In this document: positions 54,383-62,942 of the stretch, piece after piece | Numbering within the stretch: position 1 is the stretch's first letter | Layout: the number at the start of each line of letters is the position of its first letter | DNA from: Sphingomonas soli NBRC 100801 | Lineage (GTDB): Bacteria; Pseudomonadota; Alphaproteobacteria; Sphingomonadales; Sphingomonadaceae | Length of the DNA stretch: 64,000 nucleotides | Direction of reading: 5' to 3' | Assembly: GCF_001591025.1 (NCBI RefSeq) | Contig: NZ_BCTZ01000001.1 | Span: forward strand, 307,368 to 371,367 | Made by a program: the position numbers and the translations under genes | Notes under the pieces: model-generated | The model's database searches: none | Told to the model about the DNA's origin: nothing | The model's input: the letters and a program-made list of their open reading frames with translations, nothing else

Positions 54383-55534
54383 CTATGATAGGGCTGCGCG
54401 CGCAGCGACGATCCGCTCGATCGCCGTATCGAGCGTGGATTGTTCCTTCACGAAGCAGAAGCGCACCACGCTGGTGACCGGTTCGTCCGGATAGAAAGCC
54501 GATACCGGGATCGCCACGACGCCGGCCTCGATCAGCCGCTTGCAAAATGCCACGTCTCCCAGCGCGATACCCGAGGCGGCGAGATCGACCGACAGGAAAT
54601 AGGTCGCGGCAGAGGGCAGGGCAACCAAACCCGCCGCTTCCAGCCCCGCCTTCAGCCGATCGCGCCCGGCCTGAAAGCCATGCCGCGCGGCCTGAACCCA
54701 ATCGTCCTGCGTTGCCAGTCCCTCTGCCACTCCCCATTGCAGGTTTGGCGGCGTGGTGAAGGTGAGAAACTGATGCGCCTTGGCGAGCAGGCGGGCGAGG
54801 GGCGGGGCGGCGCACATCCAGCCGACCTTGAAGCCGGTTAGCGCAAAGATCTTGCCCGCGCTGCCGATCTTCACGGTGCGCTCGCGCATCCCGGGAAAGC
54901 CGATCAGTGGCAAATGGCGCGCGCCATCAAAGGTCACATGCTCCCACACCTCGTCGCAGATCGCGATCAGATCATGCGCCACGCAGAAATCGGCGATCGC
55001 GGCAAGTTCGCCTGCGCTCGACATTGTCGCCGTGGGATTGAGCGGATTGTTGAGGATCAGCGCGCGCGTGCGGCTGGTGACTGCCTCCGCAAGCGCCGCA
55101 GGGTCGATCCGCCATTCGGGCGGTTGCAGCCGCACGAACACCGGCACCCCGCCCGCCTGGCGGATCAGCGGGGCATAGGCATCGTAGAGCGGGGGGAAGC
55201 AGATCACTTCGTCACCGGGCGAGACGATCGTGAAGATCGCCGCGGCCAACGCTTCCGTCGCCCCCGAAGTGACGATCACTTCCTCTGCGCTTAGGTTAAG
55301 CCCCTGATGCCGCGCATAATGATCGGCGACCGCCTGGCGCAGCTCGGGCAGGCCGGGCATTGGGGGGTATTGATTGGATTTCGTCAGCAAGGCCCGCGCT
55401 GCGGCCTGGAGAACCGGCTCCGGCCCGCGGCCATCGGCGAAGCCCTGGCCCAGGTTGATCGCGCCGGTTTCGCGTGCGCGGGCTGACATGGCTTCGAAGA
55501 TGGTGGTGCCCATCCCGGCATAAAGCGGGTTCAT
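54383..55534 (-). CDS. PLP-dependent aminotransferase (class I/II)
   Basis: 383 residues of fold-I aminotransferase. INLGQGFADGRGPE and NQYPPMPGLPELRQAV are N-terminal signatures of the methionine/kynurenine aminotransferase (YbdL-like) group. NNPLNPTATM, CDEVWEHVTFDG and the PLP lysine in GSAGKIFALTGFKVGW are all visible. ATG 55534 gives MNPLYAGMGTTIFEAM; the frame extends to 55585. Substrate not deducible. Confidence 0.92.
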   Translation of the reverse strand: MNPLYAGMGTTIFEAMSARARETGAINLGQGFADGRGPEPVLQAAARALLTKSNQYPPMPGLPELRQAVADHYARHQGLNLSAEEVIVTSGATEALAAAIFTIVSPGDEVICFPPLYDAYAPLIRQAGGVPVFVRLQPPEWRIDPAALAEAVTSRTRALILNNPLNPTATMSSAGELAAIADFCVAHDLIAICDEVWEHVTFDGARHLPLIGFPGMRERTVKIGSAGKIFALTGFKVGWMCAAPPLARLLAKAHQFLTFTTPPNLQWGVAEGLATQDDWVQAARHGFQAGRDRLKAGLEAAGLVALPSAATYFLSVDLAASGIALGDVAFCKRLIEAGVVAIPVSAFYPDEPVTSVVRFCFVKEQSTLDTAIERIVAARAALS

Positions 55535-55630
55535 GCCGTCTTTTGCGCCCGGTTCCTCATGGCTTGCAAGGGGAGGGGAAACCACCGCATTAGCGGTACG
55601 TTGAATTGTTCAGCGTAACGAAGGACCGTC

Positions 55631-55861
55631 ATGAGCAAGAAGCCGCCAGTACCTGAAGCCGCCCAGCCGCCCTTTCCCGTCGAGGAGGCACCGCACACGC
55701 ATGAAGAGGGCAGCGAAGCGCTGGAAGCCGTAAAGCAGATGGCGCAGGCCAAGCAGCGTTGGGCACCCAGCACCCGCCAGCTCGGCATGGGCGCTGCGAT
55801 CGGCATCGGATCCGCCGCGATCGTCGCCGGACTGCTCTATTGGCGCGGCGGACGCAAATAA
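55631..55861 (+). CDS. Small single-pass membrane protein, unrecognised
   Basis: 76 residues. A Pro/Glu-rich N-terminus leads into a Gln/Lys-rich segment and a C-terminal membrane helix GMGAAIGIGSAAIVAGLLYW (about 52-71) with the positive end RGGRK. It lies 4 bp upstream of the winged-helix protein gene and probably shares its transcript. No family recognised. Confidence 0.68.
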   Translation: MSKKPPVPEAAQPPFPVEEAPHTHEEGSEALEAVKQMAQAKQRWAPSTRQLGMGAAIGIGSAAIVAGLLYWRGGRK

Positions 55862-55865
55862 CGCC

Positions 55866-56834
55866 TTGGACGAAGCGCCCTTGAAGCACGCCAGGGACGG
55901 AACCGGACCAGCCGAAGATCCGCACACGCCCCACAGGCCCTATGCCCGCATCGCGGTGCGCGGCGTTGCTGAGTTCGTCACCCATTTCTGCGCAGCGCTC
56001 ACCCGGCGCTTCGAGGGGGATATCGATCTCGGGCTGATCTTCGTCCACCTGCTGCGGCGCGCCGACCTGAGCGGTACGGGTGCGGGCGCGATGGCCCCCA
56101 CCAGCATCAGCGCGCTCGCGCGTTCCGCCGGCCGACCGTTCGAAACCGTGCGGCGGCTTTGCAAGAAGCTCGTTGCGATGGGGTTGGCCGAGCAGTCCTC
56201 TGCCGGCCCCTTCATCCCGGCGCATGTGCTCGATCAGCCGATGGTGCAGGAGCTGCGCCAGGAGTATCACGACAATCTGGTGAAAACGGTCAGCGATCTG
56301 GCGCGCGTCGGCTATCCCATGCCTGAAGCGCGCGGAGATGGCATTTCCGGTGAAGCGATCGAGCGCGCGGCGATCGATCTGCTGCTGCATGCGTTCGAAT
56401 TCGGGCTGCCGGCGCAGCCCACGCCGAACTGGCAGCGCGCTTTCGTCTATATCGCGGTGATGGCCGCGAATGCGCGGCGCTACACTTTCGATCCCGAGCT
56501 TTCCGGACGCTACAAGGATGCTGCCACGCCTCCTCCCGATCATCTGCGCACGCCGGTGGGGGCAAGCGCGCTGGCTCGCGCCACCGCAGCGCCCTATTCC
56601 ACCGTTCGGCGGAATCTCCAGTCGATGATCGCCGACGGTATCCTTGTCCGGGCGGGGCATGGCTATCTGATCAGCATGGAATGGATGCAGCGCCCGGAGC
56701 TCGCAGCTGCAGGAGCTGCCGTGGCGGCGCAGCTCGACCGGGCAATCCGGGGATTGGCGCAGGCTGGTTTTCCGATCAGTGCGCCCGAAACCGCATATTG
56801 GCGCGGCCCGCCCAGGATGATCGCCTTCACCTGA
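55866..56834 (+). CDS. Protein with two duplicated winged-helix modules, unrecognised
   Basis: 322 residues without signal or membrane helix. Residues about 48-153 and about 186-305 read as two copies of one module. Each has a helical start, a helix-turn-helix (SALARSAGRPFETVRRLCKK near 83-101; SALARATAAPYSTVRRNLQS near 234-253), then a wing (LAEQ.., ILVRAGHGYL) and a closing helix ending in (A)xxG(Y/F)P(M/I) (LARVGYPMP at 145-153; LAQAGFPIS at 297-305). It looks DNA-binding. The start is TTG 55866. I cannot name its function. Confidence 0.75.
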   Translation: MDEAPLKHARDGTGPAEDPHTPHRPYARIAVRGVAEFVTHFCAALTRRFEGDIDLGLIFVHLLRRADLSGTGAGAMAPTSISALARSAGRPFETVRRLCKKLVAMGLAEQSSAGPFIPAHVLDQPMVQELRQEYHDNLVKTVSDLARVGYPMPEARGDGISGEAIERAAIDLLLHAFEFGLPAQPTPNWQRAFVYIAVMAANARRYTFDPELSGRYKDAATPPPDHLRTPVGASALARATAAPYSTVRRNLQSMIADGILVRAGHGYLISMEWMQRPELAAAGAAVAAQLDRAIRGLAQAGFPISAPETAYWRGPPRMIAFT

Positions 56835-56849
56835 GGGAAATTGGCGGCA

Positions 56850-57773
56850 TCAACGTCTTGATAGGCTTGCCGCGGCAAGCCGTCCGACCGCAGCGAGTGC
56901 GGCTTCGGCCTGCGGGTCCATCGGCTCCGCGAGGCGCTTCGGTTCGAAATATGCGGTGACGATCAGCGGCGCGCGCCCCAGCGGCCCGCCAAAAGCGAGA
57001 TCGACATAGACATGCTTGCTCTTGCCGATCCCGCTGCCGGTCTTGTCGCCGGAATGCCATTCTGCGGGGAAGCCCGCACGGATGCGGGCCTGCCCGGTTT
57101 TGACTTCGGCCATCCAGGCCCTGAGAAGCGCGCGGCTTTGCAGCGCGAGCGCGTCGCCGTGGACGAGCCGCGCAACGCTCGCCGCCATCGCCGCGGGGGT
57201 CGTGGTATCCAGATCGGTTCCGGGTGGCGTCTCGTTCAGTTCGGGCTCGTAGCGGTCTAGTCGGCTGACATTGTCGCCGATCGACCGCCAGAATGCTGTT
57301 ACCTTCTCCGGCCCGCCCAGCCTGCGCATCAGGACATTGGCGGCCGTATTGTCGCTGGTGATCAATGTCGCCTTCGCCAGTTCCCGGATCGAAAGTCCTT
57401 TGTCCAGGTTGGCTTTTGTCACCGGGCTGACCCAGAGCATATCCTTGCTTGTCCAGCGAAGAACCTCATCAGGATCGATCGTGCCAGCATCCGCTCCCGC
57501 AAGGATCATCGCCGCCAGCGACATCTTGAACGAACTGGCATGGGCAAAGCGCTCATTCTCGCGCCAGCCGAACCCGAGCCCCGTGGCGGTGTCTAGAATA
57601 TAGGCCCCCAGCCGACCGTTCGCGCTTTGCTCCAGCGCGCGAAGCTCGGCGATGGCGGCTTCGTTGGGCCATACGGTGCTGGCAGGGGACAGGCAGCCCT
57701 GAAGCAGGAAAGCGCCGCCGCCGATCAATAAAGTGCGGCGATCCGCCGATTGCGGGATTTGAGGCTGATTCAT
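56850..57773 (-). CDS. bla: Class A beta-lactamase, Tat-type lipoprotein
   Basis: 307 residues. The active-site set is complete: Ser80-x-x-Lys83 (SSFK), Ser140-Asp-Asn (SDN), Glu176-x-x-Leu-Asn (EPELN) and Lys244-Thr-Gly (KTG). The N-terminus DRRTLLIGGGAFLLQGC combines a twin-arginine motif and a lipobox, suggesting export in folded form and membrane anchoring. It hydrolyses beta-lactam antibiotics; spectrum cannot be read. It follows the autotransporter gene on the same strand, with a hairpin between. No ampR-like regulator is adjacent. Confidence 0.94.
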   Translation of the reverse strand: MNQPQIPQSADRRTLLIGGGAFLLQGCLSPASTVWPNEAAIAELRALEQSANGRLGAYILDTATGLGFGWRENERFAHASSFKMSLAAMILAGADAGTIDPDEVLRWTSKDMLWVSPVTKANLDKGLSIRELAKATLITSDNTAANVLMRRLGGPEKVTAFWRSIGDNVSRLDRYEPELNETPPGTDLDTTTPAAMAASVARLVHGDALALQSRALLRAWMAEVKTGQARIRAGFPAEWHSGDKTGSGIGKSKHVYVDLAFGGPLGRAPLIVTAYFEPKRLAEPMDPQAEAALAAVGRLAAASLSRR

Positions 57774-57792
57774 CGCCTGGCTTTATCGATGG

Positions 57793-57829
57793 GGGCGGGA
57801 CCCAGCGCAAGCATCGCGCTGTCCCGCCC
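57793..57829 (-). terminator. Hairpin between autotransporter and beta-lactamase genes
   Basis: GGGCGGGAC and GTCCCGCCC pair over 9 bp, extended by AGCGC/GCGCT after a two-base bulge. It is just past the autotransporter stop and lacks a U tract. Confidence 0.6.
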
Positions 57830-57836
57830 GCCTCTT

Positions 57837-60137
57837 CTAGAAGCCGAAGTGAAGCGAAGCGCTTACCGAGAACGGATTGCCAAGCGTGTTCCCAACGGTC
57901 TGATGCGCGGAGAGCGACAATATGCCGTTGCGCCCGATCCGCTGGTCGATATCCGCGCCAAGTCGGCCATAGTTGCGGTCCACCGCGTACTGGCCCGCAG
58001 TGCCGCCCATGCCGGTGCCGATGATCTGGAATGCCGGCCCCGTGTCGAACCGGTCGAAGCGATGGATATACTCCCCGCGCAGGCGGAGCGTGGTCGCTTC
58101 GGCGAGCGTGAACCGGCTCGTCAGGCCCAACCTGCCTTCCGACGCCTCGTCCACCGAACGGCCGACCGTGACCGGAAAGCCCCCGCCATTCTCGGTGTAG
58201 CCATCGATGGTGATCTTGCTCCACGTATAGCCGATTGATGGGGTCAGTCCGAAGCGGCTGTCTCCCACCATATCGGTCCAGTCCAGCCTGGCGCGGAGCG
58301 CGACCCCCTGCGCATCGGTCGTGCTCGAACTGGTGTTCGTAGTCGCCCCGTTCAGGTAGTTGCGGTTGAGGCGCACATCCCAGTCACCATAAATAGCGGT
58401 GCCGGCCAGAATGGCGCCGCTTTCGCCCAGGCGCAGGTCGATCTCGGCCATGCCGTGCCATCCATCGACCTTTTGCTTGCCCCCCAGCGCGAGATCCGTG
58501 TCGCTCCGGTCGTATCCGATGCCCGCGCCGAGCCGCAGCGGCCCGGCATCCATGCACGCACCGGCCTCGGCCATCACGCTATCGGCATTGGTGCGCCCGT
58601 TGCGCCGGTAATCCAGCACGCCCCACGCGCAACCGCTTCCCGGCAACGCATAATCGGTGAGGAGCCGGTGATGCGCTCCCCACATTGCTAGACCGAGCCC
58701 ACCCTGCAGCACCCGGTTGGGCGAGGCCTGAAGCACCGAGGTGGTGAAGTCCGTGAGGCCGATAACCCCAGGCGTTGGCGCGGGGGTAGGAGTGGGCGTT
58801 GGCGTTGGCGTTGGCGTGGGTGTTGGGGCAGGCGTGGGTGTGGGTGTGGGTGTGGGTGTGGGTGTGGGAGCGGGAGTAGGCGTCGGCGTCGAGCCTGCGC
58901 CGCGGGCGATATACGCCTGCCCGTGTCCGTTGAGGTTCCCATAGCCAATGATGACGTTGCCGTCGTCGCTGACGCCCACGGCCTGACGATACTGGTTCTG
59001 GCCGTTGTTTACGCCGGCTGCGGCAAGCCATGCCGCGACGGTCTGGACGCTGCCCCCCGACCAGCGCACCGCTTTCGATTCGTTTACTTGCAGGGTGCCG
59101 ATCATCATGCCGGGCACCAGCGCCTGGCCAACGATCACGCTGCCATCGGCGCTTACGCCCGTCGCGCTCGATTGGAGCTGATCCGGCAGCTTGGGCAGGG
59201 CGGCGATGCCGGCCGCGGTCCATTTGACGGCGACTGAATTGTCGTTCTTTTGCAGGTCGTTGCCCATCACACCGCCCTGCTGCGAAAAGCCGACGATCGT
59301 TTTCCCATCGGCCGAGATGTCGTTCGCCCAGCTCGATGCGCCGGCGTTGCTGTGGGTCGGCAACACGCCCAGCGCGACAAATCCGGTTTCGCGCGTCCAG
59401 CGCAGCGCTTGGATGCTCGGCCCGACAATCGTTCCGTTCTGGAATTGCTGGCCCGGACCGCCGACGCCGGTGATGACCGATCCGTCGCGGGAAATGGCCT
59501 TGATCTCGGCGTTGAACGTAACGCCGTTCTGCTCGGGTGTGGTCTTGCCGATCTGCAGCAATTGTTCAGGCGCGCCGCCCGCTGTCCACAGCACGGGAAT
59601 AGCCATGTTCGAGATGAGCGAATGGCCAGCGATGACGTTGCCATCGCCGCTTACTACCAGAGCCACGTAGCTGGCAGCATTGGCCGGCCTCTCGAGGATG
59701 CTGACTGCGCCGTTGACCCATTTGATGCCAATCGGCGTGCCGATGCGCGAATCGATGCGGGCCTCCCCGACGATCACCGATCCGTCGTCGGATACGCCGG
59801 ACGCATAGAAATGCAGATAGCCAGTCGGCTGAGCCAGCTTGACGGCGCTGGTGGGCGAGAAGCTCCAGGCTTCGCGCACCGGCAGCTTGTTGATCAGCTT
59901 GTTGTGATAGCCGATCACCGTCGAACCATCTCCGGATATCGCGACGAAACCGACTGCGTCCGAGTCCGTGTTCGCGCCATTCTCGTCGCCCTCGGGGCTC
60001 CCAGGGATTTCCTCTGATCCGGTGACCTGGGCACAGGCTTGGCTCGGCAGCGTCGCGAGCAGGACTGCCGCACCCAAGGTGGCCGCCAGCCCCATGGGCG
60101 TGCCTGGCATAATGCTGGTGGCCAACTTGCCGGTCAT
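57837..60137 (-). CDS. Autotransporter with HAF-like repeat passenger and Thr-Pro linker
   Basis: 766 residues. A long signal region ends near ACAQVTG. The passenger has about eight repeats built on (G/A)xSxDGxxIxG, as in [28 protein letters not shown] and [13 protein letters not shown], a pattern known from HAF repeats. Then a 40-residue Thr-Pro/Ala-Pro linker (58771-58890) leads to a C-terminal barrel of about 280 residues ending in a terminal aromatic (SASLHFGF). GGGAGGG seven bases before ATG 60137 supports the start; a longer reading to 60170 exists. It is a cell-surface protein; the ligand is unknown. Confidence 0.9.
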   Translation of the reverse strand: MTGKLATSIMPGTPMGLAATLGAAVLLATLPSQACAQVTGSEEIPGSPEGDENGANTDSDAVGFVAISGDGSTVIGYHNKLINKLPVREAWSFSPTSAVKLAQPTGYLHFYASGVSDDGSVIVGEARIDSRIGTPIGIKWVNGAVSILERPANAASYVALVVSGDGNVIAGHSLISNMAIPVLWTAGGAPEQLLQIGKTTPEQNGVTFNAEIKAISRDGSVITGVGGPGQQFQNGTIVGPSIQALRWTRETGFVALGVLPTHSNAGASSWANDISADGKTIVGFSQQGGVMGNDLQKNDNSVAVKWTAAGIAALPKLPDQLQSSATGVSADGSVIVGQALVPGMMIGTLQVNESKAVRWSGGSVQTVAAWLAAAGVNNGQNQYRQAVGVSDDGNVIIGYGNLNGHGQAYIARGAGSTPTPTPAPTPTPTPTPTPTPAPTPTPTPTPTPTPTPAPTPGVIGLTDFTTSVLQASPNRVLQGGLGLAMWGAHHRLLTDYALPGSGCAWGVLDYRRNGRTNADSVMAEAGACMDAGPLRLGAGIGYDRSDTDLALGGKQKVDGWHGMAEIDLRLGESGAILAGTAIYGDWDVRLNRNYLNGATTNTSSSTTDAQGVALRARLDWTDMVGDSRFGLTPSIGYTWSKITIDGYTENGGGFPVTVGRSVDEASEGRLGLTSRFTLAEATTLRLRGEYIHRFDRFDTGPAFQIIGTGMGGTAGQYAVDRNYGRLGADIDQRIGRNGILSLSAHQTVGNTLGNPFSVSASLHFGF
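58771..58890 (-). repeat. Simple-sequence tract encoding the Thr-Pro linker of the autotransporter
   Basis: On the plus strand the tract is a run of GGTGTG- and GGCGTT-type hexamers (for example GGTGTGGGTGTGGGTGTG), interrupted by GCGGGAGTAGG-like units. Unit length is six bases, so slippage changes linker length by two residues without breaking the frame. Confidence 0.85.
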
Positions 60138-60335
60138 ATACGAACCCTCCCTCGATCCCTCGCCGAACAATGATGCGAGCAGTGCCGCCTAACCGTTTGG
60201 CGAAGCACATGGCACCCCCGGTTCAGGGGATGGCCGTGATGGATTACGGGAGAAAATGCCGGTCTTTTCTACGGGCGCGGGGGCGGCGTCTCGCTCGCGC
60301 GCGCAGGGTGCTCTTTATCCGGACCGGCGCGTCGA

Positions 60336-61211
60336 TCAGGCGCTCTCGCCTTTCCACTTCACGGGGATGCGCAGGTAGCTGACGCCGTTCGCCTCTGCCG
60401 GTTGGAAATGGCCAGCGCGGATGTTGACCTGGATCGAGGGCAGCAGGAGCCTAGGCGCCGACAGCCCGGCATCCCGTTGCTCACGCATCGCGACGAAATC
60501 GTCTTCGTTCACCCCGTCATGGACGTGGACGCTGGAGCGGCGCTGTTCTCCCACGGTGGTTTCCCAGCGATATTCGTCGCGGCCCGGCGCCTTGTAATCA
60601 TGGCACAGAAACAGCCGTGTCGTCTCGGGCAGCGCCAGCAGGCGGCGGATCGAGCGATAGAGGGTCCGTGCGTCGCCGCCGGGGAAGTCGGCGCGGGCAG
60701 TGCCGTAATCGGGCATGAAAAGCGTGTCGCCGACGAACGCAGCGTCGCCGATCCGATAGGCGATATCCGCGGGCGTGTGCCCCGGCACGTGTAGCACTTC
60801 CACGTCCAGTGAGCCAATGACGAAGCGCTCGCCATCTTCGAACAGCCGGTCAAAGTCCGATCCGTCGGTCTTCAGATCGTCCATCGCAAAGACCGGGCGG
60901 AAGATTTTCTGCACGTTGCGGATATGCGCGCCGATCCCGATCCAGGCACCGGTTTGCGCCTTGATGAAGGGCGCGGCCGATAGATGATCGGCATGGGCGT
61001 GGGTCTCCAGGACCATTTCGATCCGCCACTTATGCTCGCGCGCAAAGTCGAGGATCCGCTCGGCCGAGCGCGTGTCGGCGACGCCGCTTGCGATGTCGAA
61101 ATCGAGCACCGGGTCTATCACCGCTGCGCTCTGCGTCGCGGAATCGCCGACGAGATAGCTGATCGTGTTGGTCGGCTCGTCGAAAAATGCCTCGATGAAA
61201 GGCTGTGTCAT
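60336..61211 (-). CDS. ETHE1-like MBL-fold hydrolase, probable persulfide dioxygenase
   Basis: 291 residues. The metallo-beta-lactamase motif ETHAHADHLSA is near residue 70, with the further ligands in LHVPGHTPADI, FVGDTLFMPD and LCHDYK. This is the Blh/ETHE1-type arrangement, in which a mononuclear iron oxidises glutathione persulfide. It faces the ArsR-type repressor gene across a palindromic operator. The C-terminus (residues 215-291) is longer than in human ETHE1. A rhodanese and a sulfite exporter-like gene lie on the other side. Confidence 0.88.
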   Translation of the reverse strand: MTQPFIEAFFDEPTNTISYLVGDSATQSAAVIDPVLDFDIASGVADTRSAERILDFAREHKWRIEMVLETHAHADHLSAAPFIKAQTGAWIGIGAHIRNVQKIFRPVFAMDDLKTDGSDFDRLFEDGERFVIGSLDVEVLHVPGHTPADIAYRIGDAAFVGDTLFMPDYGTARADFPGGDARTLYRSIRRLLALPETTRLFLCHDYKAPGRDEYRWETTVGEQRRSSVHVHDGVNEDDFVAMREQRDAGLSAPRLLLPSIQVNIRAGHFQPAEANGVSYLRIPVKWKGESA

Positions 61212-61230
61212 GAATCTTCTCCGTTAGCTC

Positions 61231-61263
61231 TTGCTAATATATTAGAGGCTTCTATATTAGCAA
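61231..61263. promoter_or_regulatory. Palindromic operator of the sulfide-response region
   Basis: TTGCTAATATA (61231-61241) and TATATTAGCAA (61253-61263) are a perfect 11-bp inverted repeat around an 11-bp centre. The left half also contains the perfect palindrome CTAATATATTAG (61234-61245). The site fills the 70-bp gap between the start codons of the ETHE1-like gene and the repressor gene and is strikingly AT-rich for this genome. It is the expected binding site of the BigR/SqrR-like repressor on both promoters. Confidence 0.85.
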
Positions 61264-61281
61264 TACCTAATGGAGGTGACG

Positions 61282-61596
61282 ATGATCAAGCCGCCGATGG
61301 ATTTGGCGACCTTTGAGACCAGGGCCGGGCAGGTGGCGGACACGCTGAAGGCGATCGGCAATCCGCGGCGGCTGATGCTGCTGTGCAAGCTGGTCGAACA
61401 TGGCGAAGTGACCGTCGGCGCGCTCGCGCGCGATGTCGGCTTGTCGCAATCGGCCTGTTCGCAGCACCTCGCGAAGATGCGCGACGAAGGGCTCGTCACT
61501 TATCGGAGGGAGAGCCAGACGCTCTGGTACGCCATCGCGGATCCGCGCGTCGAAAACCTGCTCGCAACCCTCTACCAACTCTACTGCAAGGATTGA
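61282..61596 (+). CDS. ArsR-family repressor of the BigR/SqrR persulfide-sensing type
   Basis: 104 residues from ATG 61282, which has GGAGG five bases upstream; ATG 61270 is the alternative. The winged helix is centred on VGLSQSACSQHLAKMRDEGLV. Two cysteines, Cys35 in LLCKLVEH and Cys102 in LYCKD, lie 67 residues apart, close to the pair that forms a polysulfide bridge in BigR and SqrR. The repressor would release its operator when persulfide accumulates, raising the dioxygenase, rhodanese and exporter. Confidence 0.9.
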   Translation: MIKPPMDLATFETRAGQVADTLKAIGNPRRLMLLCKLVEHGEVTVGALARDVGLSQSACSQHLAKMRDEGLVTYRRESQTLWYAIADPRVENLLATLYQLYCKD

Positions 61597-61600
61597 TGTA

Positions 61601-62119
61601 ATGACGCTTGCCACGCTTTCCCCTGCAGAAGCCCGCGCTGCGATCGACGCCGGTGCGCGGTTGATCGACATTCGCGGCGCCGACGAACATGCGCGCGAGC
61701 GCATCCCCGGGGCGATCAATGTGCCGCTCGACCGGATCTGCGACCTGCCATGCGACGGGCGCCCAATCGTGTTCCACTGCAAGGCGGGGATGCGCACAGC
61801 CGGCAATGCGGCGCAGCTCGCCGCAGCCGCTGGCGATACCCGCGCCTATATTCTTGAAGGTGGCATCGATGCCTGGCGCGGGGCCGGGCAGGCGACGCTC
61901 GCCGATCGCGCACAGCCGCTGGAAATCATGCGTCAGGTGCAGATCACTGCCGGCGCGCTGGTGCTGGCCGGGGTGCTGCTCGGGCTGTTCGTCGCGCCCG
62001 GTTTCTTCGGATTGTCGGCGTTCGTCGGCGGGGGCCTGATGTTCGCGGGCGTAACGGGATGGTGTGGCATGGCCAACCTGCTGCGGATCATGCCCTGGAA
62101 CCGTCGGGCTGCGGCCTGA
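61601..62119 (+). CDS. Rhodanese domain fused to a membrane DUF2892-like segment
   Basis: 172 residues. Residues 1-105 form a rhodanese domain with the active-site loop FHCKAGMRTAG (Cys near residue 59), and the C-terminal 60 residues contain two hydrophobic helices, one with GWCGMANLLRIMPWN, typical of DUF2892. It transfers sulfane sulfur near the membrane. Four bases separate it from the repressor gene, and the exporter follows after six bases, so all are one operon. Confidence 0.9.
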   Translation: MTLATLSPAEARAAIDAGARLIDIRGADEHARERIPGAINVPLDRICDLPCDGRPIVFHCKAGMRTAGNAAQLAAAAGDTRAYILEGGIDAWRGAGQATLADRAQPLEIMRQVQITAGALVLAGVLLGLFVAPGFFGLSAFVGGGLMFAGVTGWCGMANLLRIMPWNRRAAA

Positions 62120-62125
62120 GCCATT

Positions 62126-62926
62126 ATGGATATCGTCACGATTCTCGCCGCGATCTTGTCGGGTGGCGCGATCGGTCTGATCCTCGGCCTGGTCGGCGGA
62201 GGCGGATCGATCCTCGCCGTGCCGCTTTTGGTCTATGTCGTCGGCGTCGGATCGGCCCATGCCGCGATCGGCACGGCGGCGGTTGCCGTCGCGGGAAACG
62301 CGGTTGCCAGCCTGATCGGCCACGCGCGGGCGGGCCGCGTGAAGTGGCGGTGCGCGGGTGTGTTCGCGGTGGCGGGCATGATCGGCGCGGCGCTCGGCGC
62401 CGAGCTTGGCAAGGCCGTTGACGGCAAGCGGCTGCTTGTCCTGTTCGGCCTGCTGATGATCGGAGTGGGGCTTTCGATGCTGCGCAGGCGGCGTGCGGCG
62501 GAGGCCCCCGATGTCCAGTTGACGCGGGACAGCGCTGCGGTGCTGCTGCCGCGCCTGGTCCCGATCGGGCTGGGCGTAGGGGGTGCCGCCGGGTTCTTCG
62601 GGATCGGCGGCGGCTTCCTGATCGTCCCCGGCCTGATCCTCGCGACCGCTATGCCGCTATCCTATGCGATCGGCACGTCGCTCGTCGTGGTCAGCGCGCT
62701 GGGGCTGACGACGGCCACCTCCTACGCGCTGTCCGGCCTGGTCGACTGGGGCGTGACCGCGCTGCTGATGGCCGGCGGCGTGGGCGGGACGATCGCCGGC
62801 ATGGCGCTGGGCAAGCTGCTGGGCGGCCGCAAGGCGCGGCTGGAGCGCGGATTTGCGGTCATCGTGATCGCGGTCGGAGGATATGTCGTTGCATCGTCGG
62901 GGATCGGGTTGCCGGGAGTGAATTGA
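62126..62926 (+). CDS. TauE/SafE-family sulfite/sulfonate exporter-like membrane protein
   Basis: 266 residues with about eight hydrophobic helices and the duplicated motifs GLVGGGGSILAVPLL and GFFGIGGGFLIVPGLI of TauE/SafE proteins. In this operon it most likely exports sulfite or thiosulfate made by the persulfide dioxygenase. It ends 16 bp before the CRISPR array. Confidence 0.92.
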   Translation: MDIVTILAAILSGGAIGLILGLVGGGGSILAVPLLVYVVGVGSAHAAIGTAAVAVAGNAVASLIGHARAGRVKWRCAGVFAVAGMIGAALGAELGKAVDGKRLLVLFGLLMIGVGLSMLRRRRAAEAPDVQLTRDSAAVLLPRLVPIGLGVGGAAGFFGIGGGFLIVPGLILATAMPLSYAIGTSLVVVSALGLTTATSYALSGLVDWGVTALLMAGGVGGTIAGMALGKLLGGRKARLERGFAVIVIAVGGYVVASSGIGLPGVN

Positions 62927-62942
62927 CACAACGGCCGATGCT

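Noticed and set aside
57837..60137. Autotransporter as a PEP-CTERM substrate of the exosortase
   Set aside because: Its C-terminus is an outer-membrane barrel ending in Phe, with no Pro-Glu-Pro, membrane helix and basic tail.
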